A stretch of DNA of 64,000 nucleotides from Planctomycetaceae bacterium. Its GTDB lineage: Bacteria; Planctomycetota; Planctomycetia; Pirellulales; Pirellulaceae. A model generated the notes under the pieces. The model saw only the letters and a program-made list of their open reading frames with translations. It made no database searches and was not told the origin of the DNA. Shown in pieces: positions 28,810-38,440 of this stretch. Both the position numbers and the translations under genes were made by a program. The stretch is from the NCBI GenBank assembly GCA_020638975.1, contig JACKHN010000002.1:124001-188000 (forward strand), given 5' to 3'. Each line of letters begins with the position of its first letter. The first letter of the stretch is position 1.

Positions 28810-29145
28810 ATGAATTGTACTGACCTAGCACGACGTATCGAAGAGATCCGACCTGGAGCTGACGCTCGCGACGTGGCTCGCTTGTGTTTGTTGCTCTCTA
28901 ATTCGGCCAGCGATATGGATCTCTTGGCGGAAGATGCCAAGCTAACTTCTGCGTGGAAAGAGATGGACCTTCGGCTGCAAGCCGCAACGGACCAACACGC
29001 CGCGATGACCGAAGAACTAGAGTGTCTAGCACGCAGCGATCCACAAAAATTCAATCCCGACCAAATTTGGATCCTAATACGCGCGATCAAAGTGCAAAGC
29101 CAGATCCTTCAGCTCTATGTAGGTGAGCCGGTCCTCGACGTCTAG
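28810..29145 (+). CDS. Small alpha-helical protein of unknown function
   Basis: 111 residues, almost entirely helix-forming (LARRIEEIRPGADARDVARL, SAWKEMDLRLQAATDQHAAM, IWILIRAIKVQSQILQLYVG). No signal peptide, no membrane segment and no recognised motif. ATG 28810 is preceded by GGGGCAGCG, a weak binding site. It is followed by a hairpin repeat and then the BFN-domain gene. A real gene is favoured by its protein-like composition, but the family is unknown. Confidence 0.55.
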   Translation: MNCTDLARRIEEIRPGADARDVARLCLLLSNSASDMDLLAEDAKLTSAWKEMDLRLQAATDQHAAMTEELECLARSDPQKFNPDQIWILIRAIKVQSQILQLYVGEPVLDV

Positions 29146-29153
29146 ATTTGCAA

Positions 29154-29216
29154 GGCGGACGTCCGCGCCCGTCGCTCAGGTAGCTCTCACAATCCGACGG
29201 ACGTGGGCGTCCGTCC
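29154..29216. repeat. GGACGTCCG palindrome
   Basis: Arms GGCGGACGTCCGCGCCCGTCG and its near complement CGACGGACGTGGGCGTCCGTC enclose a 20-nt loop. It starts 9 bp after the stop of the 28810 gene. No T-run follows. The remaining 180 bp to the next gene hold nothing recognised. Confidence 0.65.
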
Positions 29217-29393
29217 TACGAGACGTTCCGCCGGAATCGCGAGCAGAATCACGGAACGGCGAAGATCCACTCCCGCCAAGTTCCCGCTATTTTGCTGCAG
29301 CGATTGCACACACTAGTCGGTGGCTACCCGCACGATCTATAATCGGATCAGTGCCTGAAGGGGCGAACGAATTCGATGGATTGAGGCCTAGCC

Positions 29394-29795
29394 ATGCCGA
29401 TCGAAATGAAACTGTCTCGGATCATCATTAGCGAGATCAACGAGCAGCAGGTGATCTACCTGAAAGAAGTGGGCGGAGACCGACAGTTCCCGATCTTGAT
29501 CGGTATCTTCGAGGCGACCAGCATCGATCGTCGCGTCAAGTCGGACAAACCGCAACGACCGCTCACGCATGACTTGCTGGTTTCCATCGTCGATGCACTA
29601 GGCGGCGAACTCGATAGCGTTGTCATCACCGATCTGCGAGAGCACACGTACTATGCGAAGCTGCGAATTCGCGTCGATGGCGAGTTGATTGAAATCGATT
29701 CACGACCGTCGGACGCGATTGCGGTCGCGGTAACATGCGATCCGCATTTGCCGATCTACGTGTCCGAAGAAGTTTTGGACGAAGTTCTGGACTAA
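29394..29795 (+). CDS. Bifunctional nuclease (BFN/DUF151) domain protein
   Basis: 133 residues filled by one BFN domain: LPILIGIFEATSI-like (FPILIGIFEATSI), RPLTHDLLVSIVDALGGELD, VVITDLREHTYYAKLRI and EIDSRPSDAIAVAV. Homologues in plants have DNase/RNase activity; the bacterial role is unclear. No fused UvrB/C motif is present, so this is the short single-domain form. The last codon and stop lie inside the left end of a family C palindrome. Confidence 0.88.
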   Translation: MPIEMKLSRIIISEINEQQVIYLKEVGGDRQFPILIGIFEATSIDRRVKSDKPQRPLTHDLLVSIVDALGGELDSVVITDLREHTYYAKLRIRVDGELIEIDSRPSDAIAVAVTCDPHLPIYVSEEVLDEVLD

Positions 29796-29898
29796 ATAGA
29801 TTCGCACGATTCCGATTGATTCGTGAGCCGTAGGCGCTAGCCTCGGGCCTCTTCTGGTAGGGCCCGAGACTAGCGCCTACGGCTCAGTAGAGTCAGAA
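29791..29898. repeat. Family C palindrome, copy 1 (near-identical to 42511-42620)
   Basis: Starts ACTAAATAGATTCGCACGAT and continues identically with the copy at 42511 for 58 nt. Arms GAGCCGTAGGCGCTAGCCTC and its complement (GACTAGCGCCTACGGCTC) form a long stem with a loop of about 14 nt. The element includes the BFN stop codon, so the insertion provided or preserved the gene end. Confidence 0.85.
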
Positions 29899-29928
29899 TC
29901 CCGCAGCGATATTTAGGTCGTGCGGCGA

Positions 29929-31710
29929 TTAGTGCAACACATCAGCAAACGCTTGCTGCAGTTGCGTTAATGCTTCCTTCGCCCGCTTGCCATCGACGAC
30001 AACATTCACGCGAACTTCGCTTGTGTTAATCATCTCGACGTTGATCCCCGACTTGGCCAAGGCATTAAACGTGCGGATCGCAACACCGGTGTGACTGCGC
30101 AAGCCGACACCGGAAACAGAGAGTTTGGCAATGTCGGGACTGCTTGTGACACCTTCGCAGTTGAATGTCTTCGCCAGTCTTCCAGCCACTTCGACACTTT
30201 CGGTCAGCTTGGCGTTGGGCACTGTAAAACTCAGACTCGCTTGTCCATCGTGACCGTTATAGCTCTGTACGATCATGTCGACAAATATCCCCGCTGCAGC
30301 GACTTCATCGAACACTTTCGCGGCGACGCCGGGCGTATCAGGCACCCCGCTGATTGAAATGCGAGCTTGCCCTTCGTCCAACGATATTCCGTCGATTGTC
30401 AACTCTTCCATGTCGACGCCTCGCAGGTGGGTGATTACATCGGCCGGGTCGCGAGCTTGCGAGCTTGCCTCGGCTTCGATGGCTGCAAGGTTCTCTGGTT
30501 CCTTTGCTAGTGCGAAGATTTGATGCACGGCTCGCAACGCCTTTTGGGCTTCCTCTCTTGCTACCAGAACCGAGATCTTGATCTCGCTGGTCGTGATCAT
30601 CTGAATGTTCACGCCCGCATCGGCCAACGCATGAAACATGCGATCCGCGACTCCGGTTTGTCGGGCCATTCCAAGCCCAACAACAGACACCTTCGCGACC
30701 TTGTCATCGTGGGTCACTCGATCGGCGCCGACCACCTTCGCACCCTCGTTAACGGCCTCCAGGGTGGCTCGCAGTTCATTCTTTGGCACCGTAAACGAAA
30801 CATCCGCCTTTCCTTTGTCGCCGACATTTTGAACGATCATGTCGACCGAGATGTTTCGTTTGGCAATCCGCGAGAAGATCTCCAAGCTGCTCCCCGGCTT
30901 GTCCGGCACGCCGAGGATGCTGATACGAGCCTCGTCCTTCAGTAACGCCGCGCCACACACCGGTTGATCGGGCGATTCCGGTTTTGCAACGATCATCGAA
31001 CCAGGCGCGTCGCTCAAACTGCTCCTTACGTGGATTGCCACACCGAACTTCTTTGCAAACTCGATGGAGCGGTTGTGCATTACCCCGGCACCAAGACTGG
31101 CAAGCTCGAGCATCTCGTCGTAACTAATGCGACTGACGCGGCGCGCTTCCGGCAAGACACGCGGATCGGTTGTATAAACACCATCAACATCGGTATAGAT
31201 CTCGCAGGACTTGGCATTCAACACCGCAGCTAACGCAACCGCCGTTGTATCGCTGCCACCGCGACCGAGCGTTGTAATGTTAAAATCCTCATCGATGCCC
31301 TGAAAACCGGCGGCAATCACAATGTTGCCTTCGTCGAGCAAACGCTGCATGCGTTCGGTCGAGATTGACTTGATGCGTGCTTTCGTGTGGCTGCTGTCCG
31401 TACGAATGCCGATCTGAGCGCCCGTCAAACTAACGGCCTGATGGCCCAGCGAATGAATTGCCATCGCCATCAAGGCGACGCTGACTTGCTCGCCTGTCGA
31501 CAGCAACATATCCATCTCGCGATCTGAAGGTTGATCCGAGATTTGATTCGCAAGATCAATCAGCAAGTCTGTATTCTTGCCCATCGCGCTGACAACCATC
31601 ACCACTTGATTGCCCTGTTGCTGGGCACGAATCGCTTTGCGAGCCGCGGCCAGGATCTTTTGGCTATCGGCGACGCTAGTTCCACCAAACTTTTGAACGA
31701 TGATCGACAT
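29929..31710 (-). CDS. lysC: Aspartate kinase with four ACT domains
   Basis: 593 residues. The amino-acid kinase domain (about 1-250) has VQKFGGTSV, TLGRGGSDTTAVALAA and YTDVDGVYTTDPR. Two ACT pairs follow: SILGVPDKPGSS and VSVVGLGMARQTG, then a second pair ISISGVPDTPGVA and LSVSGVGLRSHTG. The duplicated regulatory unit resembles the cyanobacterial form and suggests feedback control by lysine and threonine. It phosphorylates aspartate in the first step of Lys/Thr/Met synthesis. It is downstream of the phosphomutase-like gene on the same strand (56 bp), with an AT-rich GATT-repeat tract at 31713-31757 between them. Confidence 0.95.
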   Translation of the reverse strand: MSIIVQKFGGTSVADSQKILAAARKAIRAQQQGNQVVMVVSAMGKNTDLLIDLANQISDQPSDREMDMLLSTGEQVSVALMAMAIHSLGHQAVSLTGAQIGIRTDSSHTKARIKSISTERMQRLLDEGNIVIAAGFQGIDEDFNITTLGRGGSDTTAVALAAVLNAKSCEIYTDVDGVYTTDPRVLPEARRVSRISYDEMLELASLGAGVMHNRSIEFAKKFGVAIHVRSSLSDAPGSMIVAKPESPDQPVCGAALLKDEARISILGVPDKPGSSLEIFSRIAKRNISVDMIVQNVGDKGKADVSFTVPKNELRATLEAVNEGAKVVGADRVTHDDKVAKVSVVGLGMARQTGVADRMFHALADAGVNIQMITTSEIKISVLVAREEAQKALRAVHQIFALAKEPENLAAIEAEASSQARDPADVITHLRGVDMEELTIDGISLDEGQARISISGVPDTPGVAAKVFDEVAAAGIFVDMIVQSYNGHDGQASLSFTVPNAKLTESVEVAGRLAKTFNCEGVTSSPDIAKLSVSGVGLRSHTGVAIRTFNALAKSGINVEMINTSEVRVNVVVDGKRAKEALTQLQQAFADVLH

Positions 31711-31766
31711 GGGAATTTCAGATTCCAGATTGGGGATTTCAGAATTGAGATTTGAGATTAACTCGC

Positions 31767-32966
31767 TTAGCCCAGAAAATACTTCATCAACTTCCAGCCC
31801 TCTGCGAAGTCGAGCGTTGATGCTTCTGCGGAAATCTCGTCATAGGTGGATAAGCCGTCACGTTCGACACCGGACCCTGCAATCGCAAACGGAACAAAAC
31901 CGTGGCTGTGGGTCTTCGTCCGGATTGGTGTGGGGTGATCAGGCGAAACCAGGATGCGATACTCGCCGCGGCTGCGCAGGGCCTCATGTAGCGGACGCAC
32001 GATGTGCTGATCAATTTCTTCAAGCGCCTTGATTTTGGCGGCGGCGTTCCCTTCGTGCGACGCCTCGTCCGTAGCTTCGACGTGTACACAGATAATGTCC
32101 GTCGAATCCAGCGCCTCGATCGCGTAGCGTCCCTTCGCAGCATAGTCGGTATCGGTATAGCCGGTCGCTCCGGGAACTTCGATCCGATCCCAGCCAATCA
32201 ACGCCGCCAAACCTCGCAACAAATCAACCGCCGTGATCATCTTGCCCGACTTGCCGTAGAGCTCCTGGAATGGCTGAAGGCTCGGTGCCTTTCCGAGTCC
32301 CCACAGCCACACGTTGGTCGCCGGCAACTTGCCCGCTGCCCGTCTCGCCGCGTTTACCGGGTGTTCGGCGAAGATATCAATGCTGCGGGTCATCAAATCG
32401 CACAGCAAGTCGCTGCCTGGACCACGGGGATAATCTTCGGCCACCGATTTGTCCGTCAGATCGTGTGGCGGAGTCGTGCGAGTGTCGCGTCCGAACGGTG
32501 CCGGTCGCTCGGCTCCACGATAAAGGAGCAGGTTGCGGTAGCTGACGCCGGGCACGAACTCCAGCGGCCCATCAACGAGCTTCTGTTGAGCAACAACCAG
32601 GAGTTCTTTCGCTTCCTCACTCGAAACGTGGCCCGCTGTGAAGTCACGCATGATCTGGTCTTGAACCGTGACCAGATTGCATCGAACGGCCCAATCCTCC
32701 GGGCCCAATTCGATGCCTTGCGCCGCAGCTTCCAACGGAGCACGACCAGTATAGTTGACATTCGGGTCGTAACCCAAAAGGCTCAGATTGGCGACGTCCG
32801 AACCGGGCGGAAGATGGGCCGGAACGTTGTTCGCGCGACCGACAACACCAGCCTCCGCGATTTCGTCCATCGCGGGGATGTTGGCCCGCTGAAGCGGCGT
32901 TTTGCCGTTCAACGATTCTTGCGGTTCGTCGGCACAGCCGTCCGGAATGATGATCGCGTACTTCAT
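31767..32966 (-). CDS. 2,3-bisphosphoglycerate-independent phosphoglycerate mutase-like (ApgM type); possible homoserine kinase analogue
   Basis: 399 residues from ATG 32966 (KYAIIIPDGCADEPQESLNG); the frame is open 10 codons further. Alkaline-phosphatase-superfamily metal motifs are visible: IIPDGCAD, GSDVANLSLLGYDP with the nucleophile Ser, HVEATDEASHEG and SPDHPTPIRTKTHSHG. This is the archaeal-type iPGM family. Genes of this family next to aspartate-pathway genes have been proposed as homoserine kinase substitutes; here the next gene on the strand is lysC. Either role is possible. Confidence 0.85.
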   Translation of the reverse strand: MKYAIIIPDGCADEPQESLNGKTPLQRANIPAMDEIAEAGVVGRANNVPAHLPPGSDVANLSLLGYDPNVNYTGRAPLEAAAQGIELGPEDWAVRCNLVTVQDQIMRDFTAGHVSSEEAKELLVVAQQKLVDGPLEFVPGVSYRNLLLYRGAERPAPFGRDTRTTPPHDLTDKSVAEDYPRGPGSDLLCDLMTRSIDIFAEHPVNAARRAAGKLPATNVWLWGLGKAPSLQPFQELYGKSGKMITAVDLLRGLAALIGWDRIEVPGATGYTDTDYAAKGRYAIEALDSTDIICVHVEATDEASHEGNAAAKIKALEEIDQHIVRPLHEALRSRGEYRILVSPDHPTPIRTKTHSHGFVPFAIAGSGVERDGLSTYDEISAEASTLDFAEGWKLMKYFLG

Positions 32967-33033
32967 GGTCCATTTACCCTGGGAGAATCGCTCCAAAATA
33001 GCAAACGGACCACTGGGTCGCTATGGGCGGGAA

Positions 33034-34038
33034 TTAAGAGCGACCACGCCCTGTCACCGGATAAGCCGTGTCCTGAAAACCCTTGCCGCTGTGCTCGCCG
33101 CTGGGCACGAGGTTGTCGACGAAGGCTTCGTCCTCTTCGGTTATCGCGAGTTCGAGGCACGCGACATTGTCGTCAAACTGCTCCATCGTCCGAGGTCCGA
33201 CGATCACAGAACTGATAATCGGATTCGCCAGACACCAAGCGAGCGCGAATTGACTAGTCGCGACTCCCTTTTTCGCACAATAACCCGAGAGTTCCGCAGC
33301 AACCTCCAAGCTCGCCTCTCGCCATTCGGCTTGAAGCATTCTGGCATCCTTTCGAGCCGCTCGAGTTCCTTCGGCGGGCTGCTGACCTGGTTTGTATTTT
33401 CCCGTGAGAACTCCACGTGCCAGCGGACTGTACGTAACGACGCCAACTTTGTGTTCTTGGCACAGCGGCAGCAGTTCGACTTCGATATCGCGGTTCACGA
33501 TGTTATAGAGCGGTTGGACGCAACAATAACGCTCGAGATTCAGCTTGTCGCTGGTCCACAAGGCTTCACACAGCCGCCAGGCTCGAACGTTCGAGCAGGC
33601 AATGTAGCGGACCTTGCCGCTGCGGACCATGTCGTCCATCGCCCGTAGCGTTTCGTCGACGGGTGTGTCGAGGTGCGGGGCATGGGCGTAGTAGACGTCA
33701 ATACGGTCGGTACCAAGTCGCTTGAGACTCGCATCGAGCGCGTTCATCAAGTGCAAGCGGGACAGTCCCTGTTCGTTCGGACCGTCTCCCATCGCGTTGC
33801 GGCCCTTGGTCGCCAACACCACTTGATCGCGACGTCCGGCAATCGACCTTCCGACCACACTCTCGGACTCGCCGCGGCTGTACAAATCAGCCGTATCGAT
33901 GAAGTTGATGCCGAGATCGAGGGCCTTATGAATAATCTTCGCTGAATCGGCTTCGTTGGTCGGGCCGCCAAACATCATGGTCCCCAAGCAAACGGGCGAT
34001 ACCTTCACACCCGTGCGGCCCAGCAAGCGATACTCCAT
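33034..34038 (-). CDS. Aldo/keto reductase
   Basis: 334 residues with the AKR barrel motifs: GTMMFGGPT, the catalytic tetrad Asp48 and Tyr53 (FIDTADLYSRGESE), Lys78 (LATKGR), His119 (YYAHAPHLDTP), and the NADPH site VIVGPRTMEQFDDN. It reduces carbonyls with NADPH; the similarity is to the YhdN/Gcy-type or potassium-channel-beta-like branch. The substrate is unknown. It lies 67 bp upstream of the phosphomutase gene and may be co-transcribed with it and lysC. Confidence 0.92.
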   Translation of the reverse strand: MEYRLLGRTGVKVSPVCLGTMMFGGPTNEADSAKIIHKALDLGINFIDTADLYSRGESESVVGRSIAGRRDQVVLATKGRNAMGDGPNEQGLSRLHLMNALDASLKRLGTDRIDVYYAHAPHLDTPVDETLRAMDDMVRSGKVRYIACSNVRAWRLCEALWTSDKLNLERYCCVQPLYNIVNRDIEVELLPLCQEHKVGVVTYSPLARGVLTGKYKPGQQPAEGTRAARKDARMLQAEWREASLEVAAELSGYCAKKGVATSQFALAWCLANPIISSVIVGPRTMEQFDDNVACLELAITEEDEAFVDNLVPSGEHSGKGFQDTAYPVTGRGRS

Positions 34039-34258
34039 CGTCCAAACTCCTCGTTAACTTTTCGGGTCTTGACAAGCAAACCATTGTGTTCGTCATGGCA
34101 ATGCTCAACTAGCCCCCGTCTGCTTGCTCAAAGTCGCCAAATCGAAGCTGACTTTGCCTCGAGGCCCATCAACCTGCTAAACTAGAGCTGATTGGTGAGG
34201 TCCATGTTCCCTGAGCCTTTCCTTCCCCCGCCTTCACTCCCGCCCGAACGAACTCGCC

Positions 34259-36808
34259 ATGACTCGCAACCAGTTAGCTGTCGGTGTTCTCGTGCTTTAC
34301 GCGAGCTGCTCGCCAGCCTACTCAGACGAACTGCTCACGTTCGAGAACGATATCCGCCCGATCTTCAAGGCGTACTGCCTTGACTGCCATGGAGCGACGG
34401 ACGAAATGAAAGGTGGCCTCGATCTGCGGCTGCGTCGATTTACGGAAAAAGGAGGCGAGAGCGGTCCTGCCATTGTGCCTGGGGATGCAGACGCCAGCTA
34501 TCTCGTCGAGCGTCTGATCAGCGGCGAGATGCCGCCGGGCGAGAAGAAGCTCTCCGCGGCGCAGATCGATACGATTCGGCGCTGGATTGCGTCCGGAGCG
34601 GCAACTGCCAACCCGGAACCTGACCAGCTCGATCCTGGAATCGGAATCACGCCCGCTGAGCGAGCATTCTGGTCATTTCAACCGATTCAACGACCCGAAG
34701 TGCCGACGTTTCCGACTGACGAACGAGTCGTGACGCCGATTGATGCCTTGATTCTCGCCAAGCTAAAAGAACACGACTTGTCGTTCTCACCGGAAGCCGA
34801 CAAGTTAACTCAGATAAAGCGGGCGTATTTCGGGCTGACCGGACTGCCCCCAACGCCGGAACAGGTCGATGCGTTCATCACCGATCAATCACCCGAGGCG
34901 TACAGCAATTTGATCGACTCGCTCCTCGAGTCGCCGCGTTATGGCGAGCGGTGGGCGCGGCATTGGTTAGACGTAGCGGGCTATGCGGATACAGAAGGCT
35001 ATTCGAACGCAGATGCCGATCGCCCCTGGGCCTATAAGTTCCGTGATTATGTGATCAAGTCGCTGAACGATGGAAAGCCGTTCGATCAATTCATCCACGA
35101 GCAACTCGCTGGCGACGAGATGGTGCCTCCGCCGCACGCGAATCTATCGGCCGAGCAGATTGAAAAACTTGTCGCGACAGGCTTTTTGCGAATGGCAGCC
35201 GACGGAACGGGAAGCGGATCCAACGACGACACGGCTCGCAACCAAACGATCGCCGACACGATCAAGATTGTGTCAACATCGCTACTGGGCCTGAGCGTTG
35301 GTTGCGCCCAGTGCCATGACCATCGCTACGATCCAATTCCGCAAAAGGATTACTACCAATTGCGAGCCGTCTTCGAACCGGCACTCAACTGGAAACAATG
35401 GCGCACCCCGCAGCAACGCTTGATCACGCTTTACACAGACGAAGATCGATCCAAGGCAGCCGAGATTGAAGCGAAAGCTCAAGAGATCGCGGCAGAGAAA
35501 GCCCAGAAGCAAGCGTCCTACATTGCCGAGGCATTGGATAAAGAGCTGCAGAAATACGACGCGGCATTGCAGCCGAAGTTGCGAGAAGCCTACGAGACAG
35601 CCGGCGATAAACGCAGCGAGGAGCAGAACGCACTGTTGAAACAGTATCCGGCCGTGAACATCTCGGCAGGCACGCTCTATCAGTACAACCAGGCCGCAGC
35701 TGACGATCTCAAAACGTTCGACGAGCGAATTGCAGAGACGCGATCCAAGAAACCGGTGGAAGAATTCATGCGTGTGTTGGCCGAAGCGGCCGGGACCCCG
35801 CCGGCAACGCATCTGTTTCACCGCGGCGATTTTCGCGAGCCGAAAGAAGCCGTCACGCCCGCGGCCTTGACGATCGCCAGTCCTCCTGGAAAACGGGTCG
35901 AGATCGCGCCGAACGACGATTCGATCCCAACCACCGGGCGAAGGTTAGCCTATGCCAAGTGGCTGACAAGCGGCGAACATCCGCTCCTGGCTCGCGTGAT
36001 TGTAAATCGCGTGTGGATGCATCATTTCGGTCGCGGAATCGTTGGGACGCCGTCCGATTTTGGCGTTCTCGGCGAACGACCAACACATCCTGAATTGCTG
36101 GATTGGTTGGCAAGCGAATTCATGGCGAGCGGCTGGAATCTGAAGCAGTTGCACAAACTCATCATGACTTCCACGGTCTATCGTCAGTCGTCACAAGCGA
36201 CAGGGGAGGGCTTGTTAGCTGACCCCGCCAACACTCGGTATTGGCGAAGGCCAATTAAGCGACTCGACGCAGAAGCACTTCGAGATCGAACCTTAGCCGC
36301 GAGCGGCACGCTCGTCGACAAATTGTACGGAGCACCCGTGAACATCAAAGCAGATGATACCGGCCAAGTCGTGATCGACGGAGAAGAATCGCGACGGAGC
36401 ATCTATGTCCGCGTCAAACGAACCCAGCCAGTCGCCATGCTCGCGGCATTCGACGCACCGGTCATGGAAGTCAATTGCGAGCGTCGCCCCTCCTCGACCG
36501 CAGCGACCCAGGCATTGATGATGATGAACAGCGAGTTCGTGCTCGGCCACGCTCGGAAACTTGCCGAACGCGTTCGCTCGACCTCCGCAGTGGCCACTCC
36601 CGTTGAGCAGGTTGCCGCAGCCTGGCGAATCACGTTCTGCCGACCACCTCGCGAAGAAGAAGTGATCGCGGCGACAGCTTTTCTTGATCAACAAGCGACT
36701 TACCTGAAAGCAAATCCGATTCCCGACAACTTGGATCCGTCCCTGCATGCCTTGACGAATTTGTGCCAAGCGTTGCTGAGTTCGAATGAATTCCTCTACG
36801 TTGACTAG
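34259..36808 (+). CDS. Planctomycete cytochrome-c / DUF1549 / DUF1553 protein
   Basis: 849 residues. Signal peptide 1-22, then a heme-binding PSCyt1 domain with CLDCH (Cys40, Cys43, His44) and LISGEMPPGEKKLS. DUF1549 (about 165-370, GLPPTPEQVDAF, RYGERWARHWLDVAGYADTE, GLSVGCAQCHDHRYDPI) and DUF1553 (about 560-800, LTSGEHPLLARVIVNRVWMH, GTPSDFGVLGERPTHPELLD) follow. A central coiled-coil-prone stretch (about 395-440) separates them. These exported proteins pair with DUF1501 genes throughout planctomycetes and are linked to polysaccharide breakdown; the biochemical role is unproven. The partner follows 15 bp later. Confidence 0.93.
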   Translation: MTRNQLAVGVLVLYASCSPAYSDELLTFENDIRPIFKAYCLDCHGATDEMKGGLDLRLRRFTEKGGESGPAIVPGDADASYLVERLISGEMPPGEKKLSAAQIDTIRRWIASGAATANPEPDQLDPGIGITPAERAFWSFQPIQRPEVPTFPTDERVVTPIDALILAKLKEHDLSFSPEADKLTQIKRAYFGLTGLPPTPEQVDAFITDQSPEAYSNLIDSLLESPRYGERWARHWLDVAGYADTEGYSNADADRPWAYKFRDYVIKSLNDGKPFDQFIHEQLAGDEMVPPPHANLSAEQIEKLVATGFLRMAADGTGSGSNDDTARNQTIADTIKIVSTSLLGLSVGCAQCHDHRYDPIPQKDYYQLRAVFEPALNWKQWRTPQQRLITLYTDEDRSKAAEIEAKAQEIAAEKAQKQASYIAEALDKELQKYDAALQPKLREAYETAGDKRSEEQNALLKQYPAVNISAGTLYQYNQAAADDLKTFDERIAETRSKKPVEEFMRVLAEAAGTPPATHLFHRGDFREPKEAVTPAALTIASPPGKRVEIAPNDDSIPTTGRRLAYAKWLTSGEHPLLARVIVNRVWMHHFGRGIVGTPSDFGVLGERPTHPELLDWLASEFMASGWNLKQLHKLIMTSTVYRQSSQATGEGLLADPANTRYWRRPIKRLDAEALRDRTLAASGTLVDKLYGAPVNIKADDTGQVVIDGEESRRSIYVRVKRTQPVAMLAAFDAPVMEVNCERRPSSTAATQALMMMNSEFVLGHARKLAERVRSTSAVATPVEQVAAAWRITFCRPPREEEVIAATAFLDQQATYLKANPIPDNLDPSLHALTNLCQALLSSNEFLYVD

Positions 36809-36823
36809 CAAAGTGGTTAAAGA

Positions 36824-38275
36824 ATGACACACACTAACTCACGCCGTGAATTCCTCGCACAGAATGCAATGGGCGTGGGCGGGATGGCGCTAGCATGGCT
36901 GCTTGGCCAGGAGAAGCTACTCGCAAACCCAGCGACGATCCCGCAGGCTCAACAGACCTTCGACACGAGGCCGAAGACACCGCCTCACGACCCGCAAGCC
37001 AAAGCGATGATCTCGCTGTTCATGCACGGCGGACCCTCGCACATGGATTTGCTGGACCCCAAGCCCGAGTTGACGAAGTATAGCGGCACCGAGTTCGCCG
37101 AAGATGTCCAATTCAGTTTCGTGAACCGAGCTAGCAAGACACTGTTCGGCAGCCCTTGGCGATTCCAGCAGCACGGTGAATGCGGAACGGAGGTATCCGA
37201 ACTGCTGCCGCACTTTGCAGAAATCGTCGACGATGCTTGTGTCATTCGTTCGATGCATACCGGCCACAACGGGCACGAAGTCTCGATCCGCTACTGGCAG
37301 GGTGGGATTCCTGCCGTGCTCGGTCGACCGACGCTCGGAGCGTGGCTAACTTATGGGCTCGGCTCCGAATCGCAGGATCTTCCTGCTTACATGGTGTTGA
37401 CCGATCCCGGCGGCCATCCGGTGGATGGTGTCAACAATTGGACGAACGGCTGGATGCCTCCGCTATTTCAAGGAACGGTATTACGACCGAACGAACCTCG
37501 AATCTTGAACCTACAACCGCCCCAACATCTGAAGGGTGAATTGCAGCGACAGAATTTGGCGTTTCTCGCACAGCTGAACCAAGCTCATCTCGATCGACAT
37601 CCTGGCGAGAACGACCTGGAAGCACGCATCGCCAGCTATGAGCTTGCCGCGCGGATGCAAACGTCTGCGACCGAGGCACTTGATATCTCGGGCGAAACGG
37701 AAGCCACGCTACGGCTGTACGGAATCGATCAACCCGAGACGAAAGAATACGGCACTCGTTGCTTAATCTCGCGACGACTTGTCGAGCGAGGCGTACGTTT
37801 CGTCCAATTGTTTCTCGGCGGGCAACCCTGGGACACGCATAGCAGCATCAAGACCAGTCTGCCTGCGGTGTGCAAGCGAACCGACCAACCGAGTGCAGCT
37901 CTCGTGAAAGACCTTAAGCAACGTGGGATGCTCGATTCAACGCTCGTGCATTGGGGCGGCGAGATCGGGCGGTTGCCGGTGACGGAGAATCACGGCACCG
38001 CCGAGCAGAAGGGCCGTGATCACAACGGGCAAGGTTTTAGTTCGTGGCTGGCTGGAGGCGGCGTGAAAGGTGGCATGACTTATGGCGAGACGGACGAGTT
38101 CGGCCATCGTGCAACTGTCGACAAAGTCACGCCGAACGATTTGCAAGCCACCTTGCTGCATCTGTTCGGATTAGAACACGACAAACTCAGCTTCCGCTAC
38201 AACGGTCGCGAGCAACTCTTAACGGATGGGCGAGAATGTCGTCTCGTCCGCGAGATCTTGTCGAACCCATCTTGA
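36824..38275 (+). CDS. DUF1501 protein, Tat-exported
   Basis: 483 residues. A twin-arginine signal (SRREFLAQNAMGVGGMALAW) precedes a sulfatase-like alkaline-phosphatase-fold body: MISLFMHGGPSHMDLLDPKP, VIRSMHTGHNGHEVS, GVRFVQLFLGGQPWDTHSS, LVHWGGEIGRLP and GRDHNGQGFSSWLAGGGVKGG. Together with the upstream DUF1549/1553 protein it forms the classic planctomycete gene pair, spaced 15 bp and almost certainly co-transcribed. Export via Tat fits a folded metalloprotein. Confidence 0.93.
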   Translation: MTHTNSRREFLAQNAMGVGGMALAWLLGQEKLLANPATIPQAQQTFDTRPKTPPHDPQAKAMISLFMHGGPSHMDLLDPKPELTKYSGTEFAEDVQFSFVNRASKTLFGSPWRFQQHGECGTEVSELLPHFAEIVDDACVIRSMHTGHNGHEVSIRYWQGGIPAVLGRPTLGAWLTYGLGSESQDLPAYMVLTDPGGHPVDGVNNWTNGWMPPLFQGTVLRPNEPRILNLQPPQHLKGELQRQNLAFLAQLNQAHLDRHPGENDLEARIASYELAARMQTSATEALDISGETEATLRLYGIDQPETKEYGTRCLISRRLVERGVRFVQLFLGGQPWDTHSSIKTSLPAVCKRTDQPSAALVKDLKQRGMLDSTLVHWGGEIGRLPVTENHGTAEQKGRDHNGQGFSSWLAGGGVKGGMTYGETDEFGHRATVDKVTPNDLQATLLHLFGLEHDKLSFRYNGREQLLTDGRECRLVREILSNPS

Positions 38276-38440
38276 TACCCCGCTTCGCAGGACGCGATGT
38301 TGCTGAAATGCAACGGAGCTGCGGCAGAGTTCCGACGACCTCGGAACGGTTTGTGAGCTATGTTTCACGATAGGGCTTCTCCTCTTCTCGCCCTCATCGG
38401 TTCCAATGTCAGCTCACCCGCCGTTCTTGCGAGGTTTACG

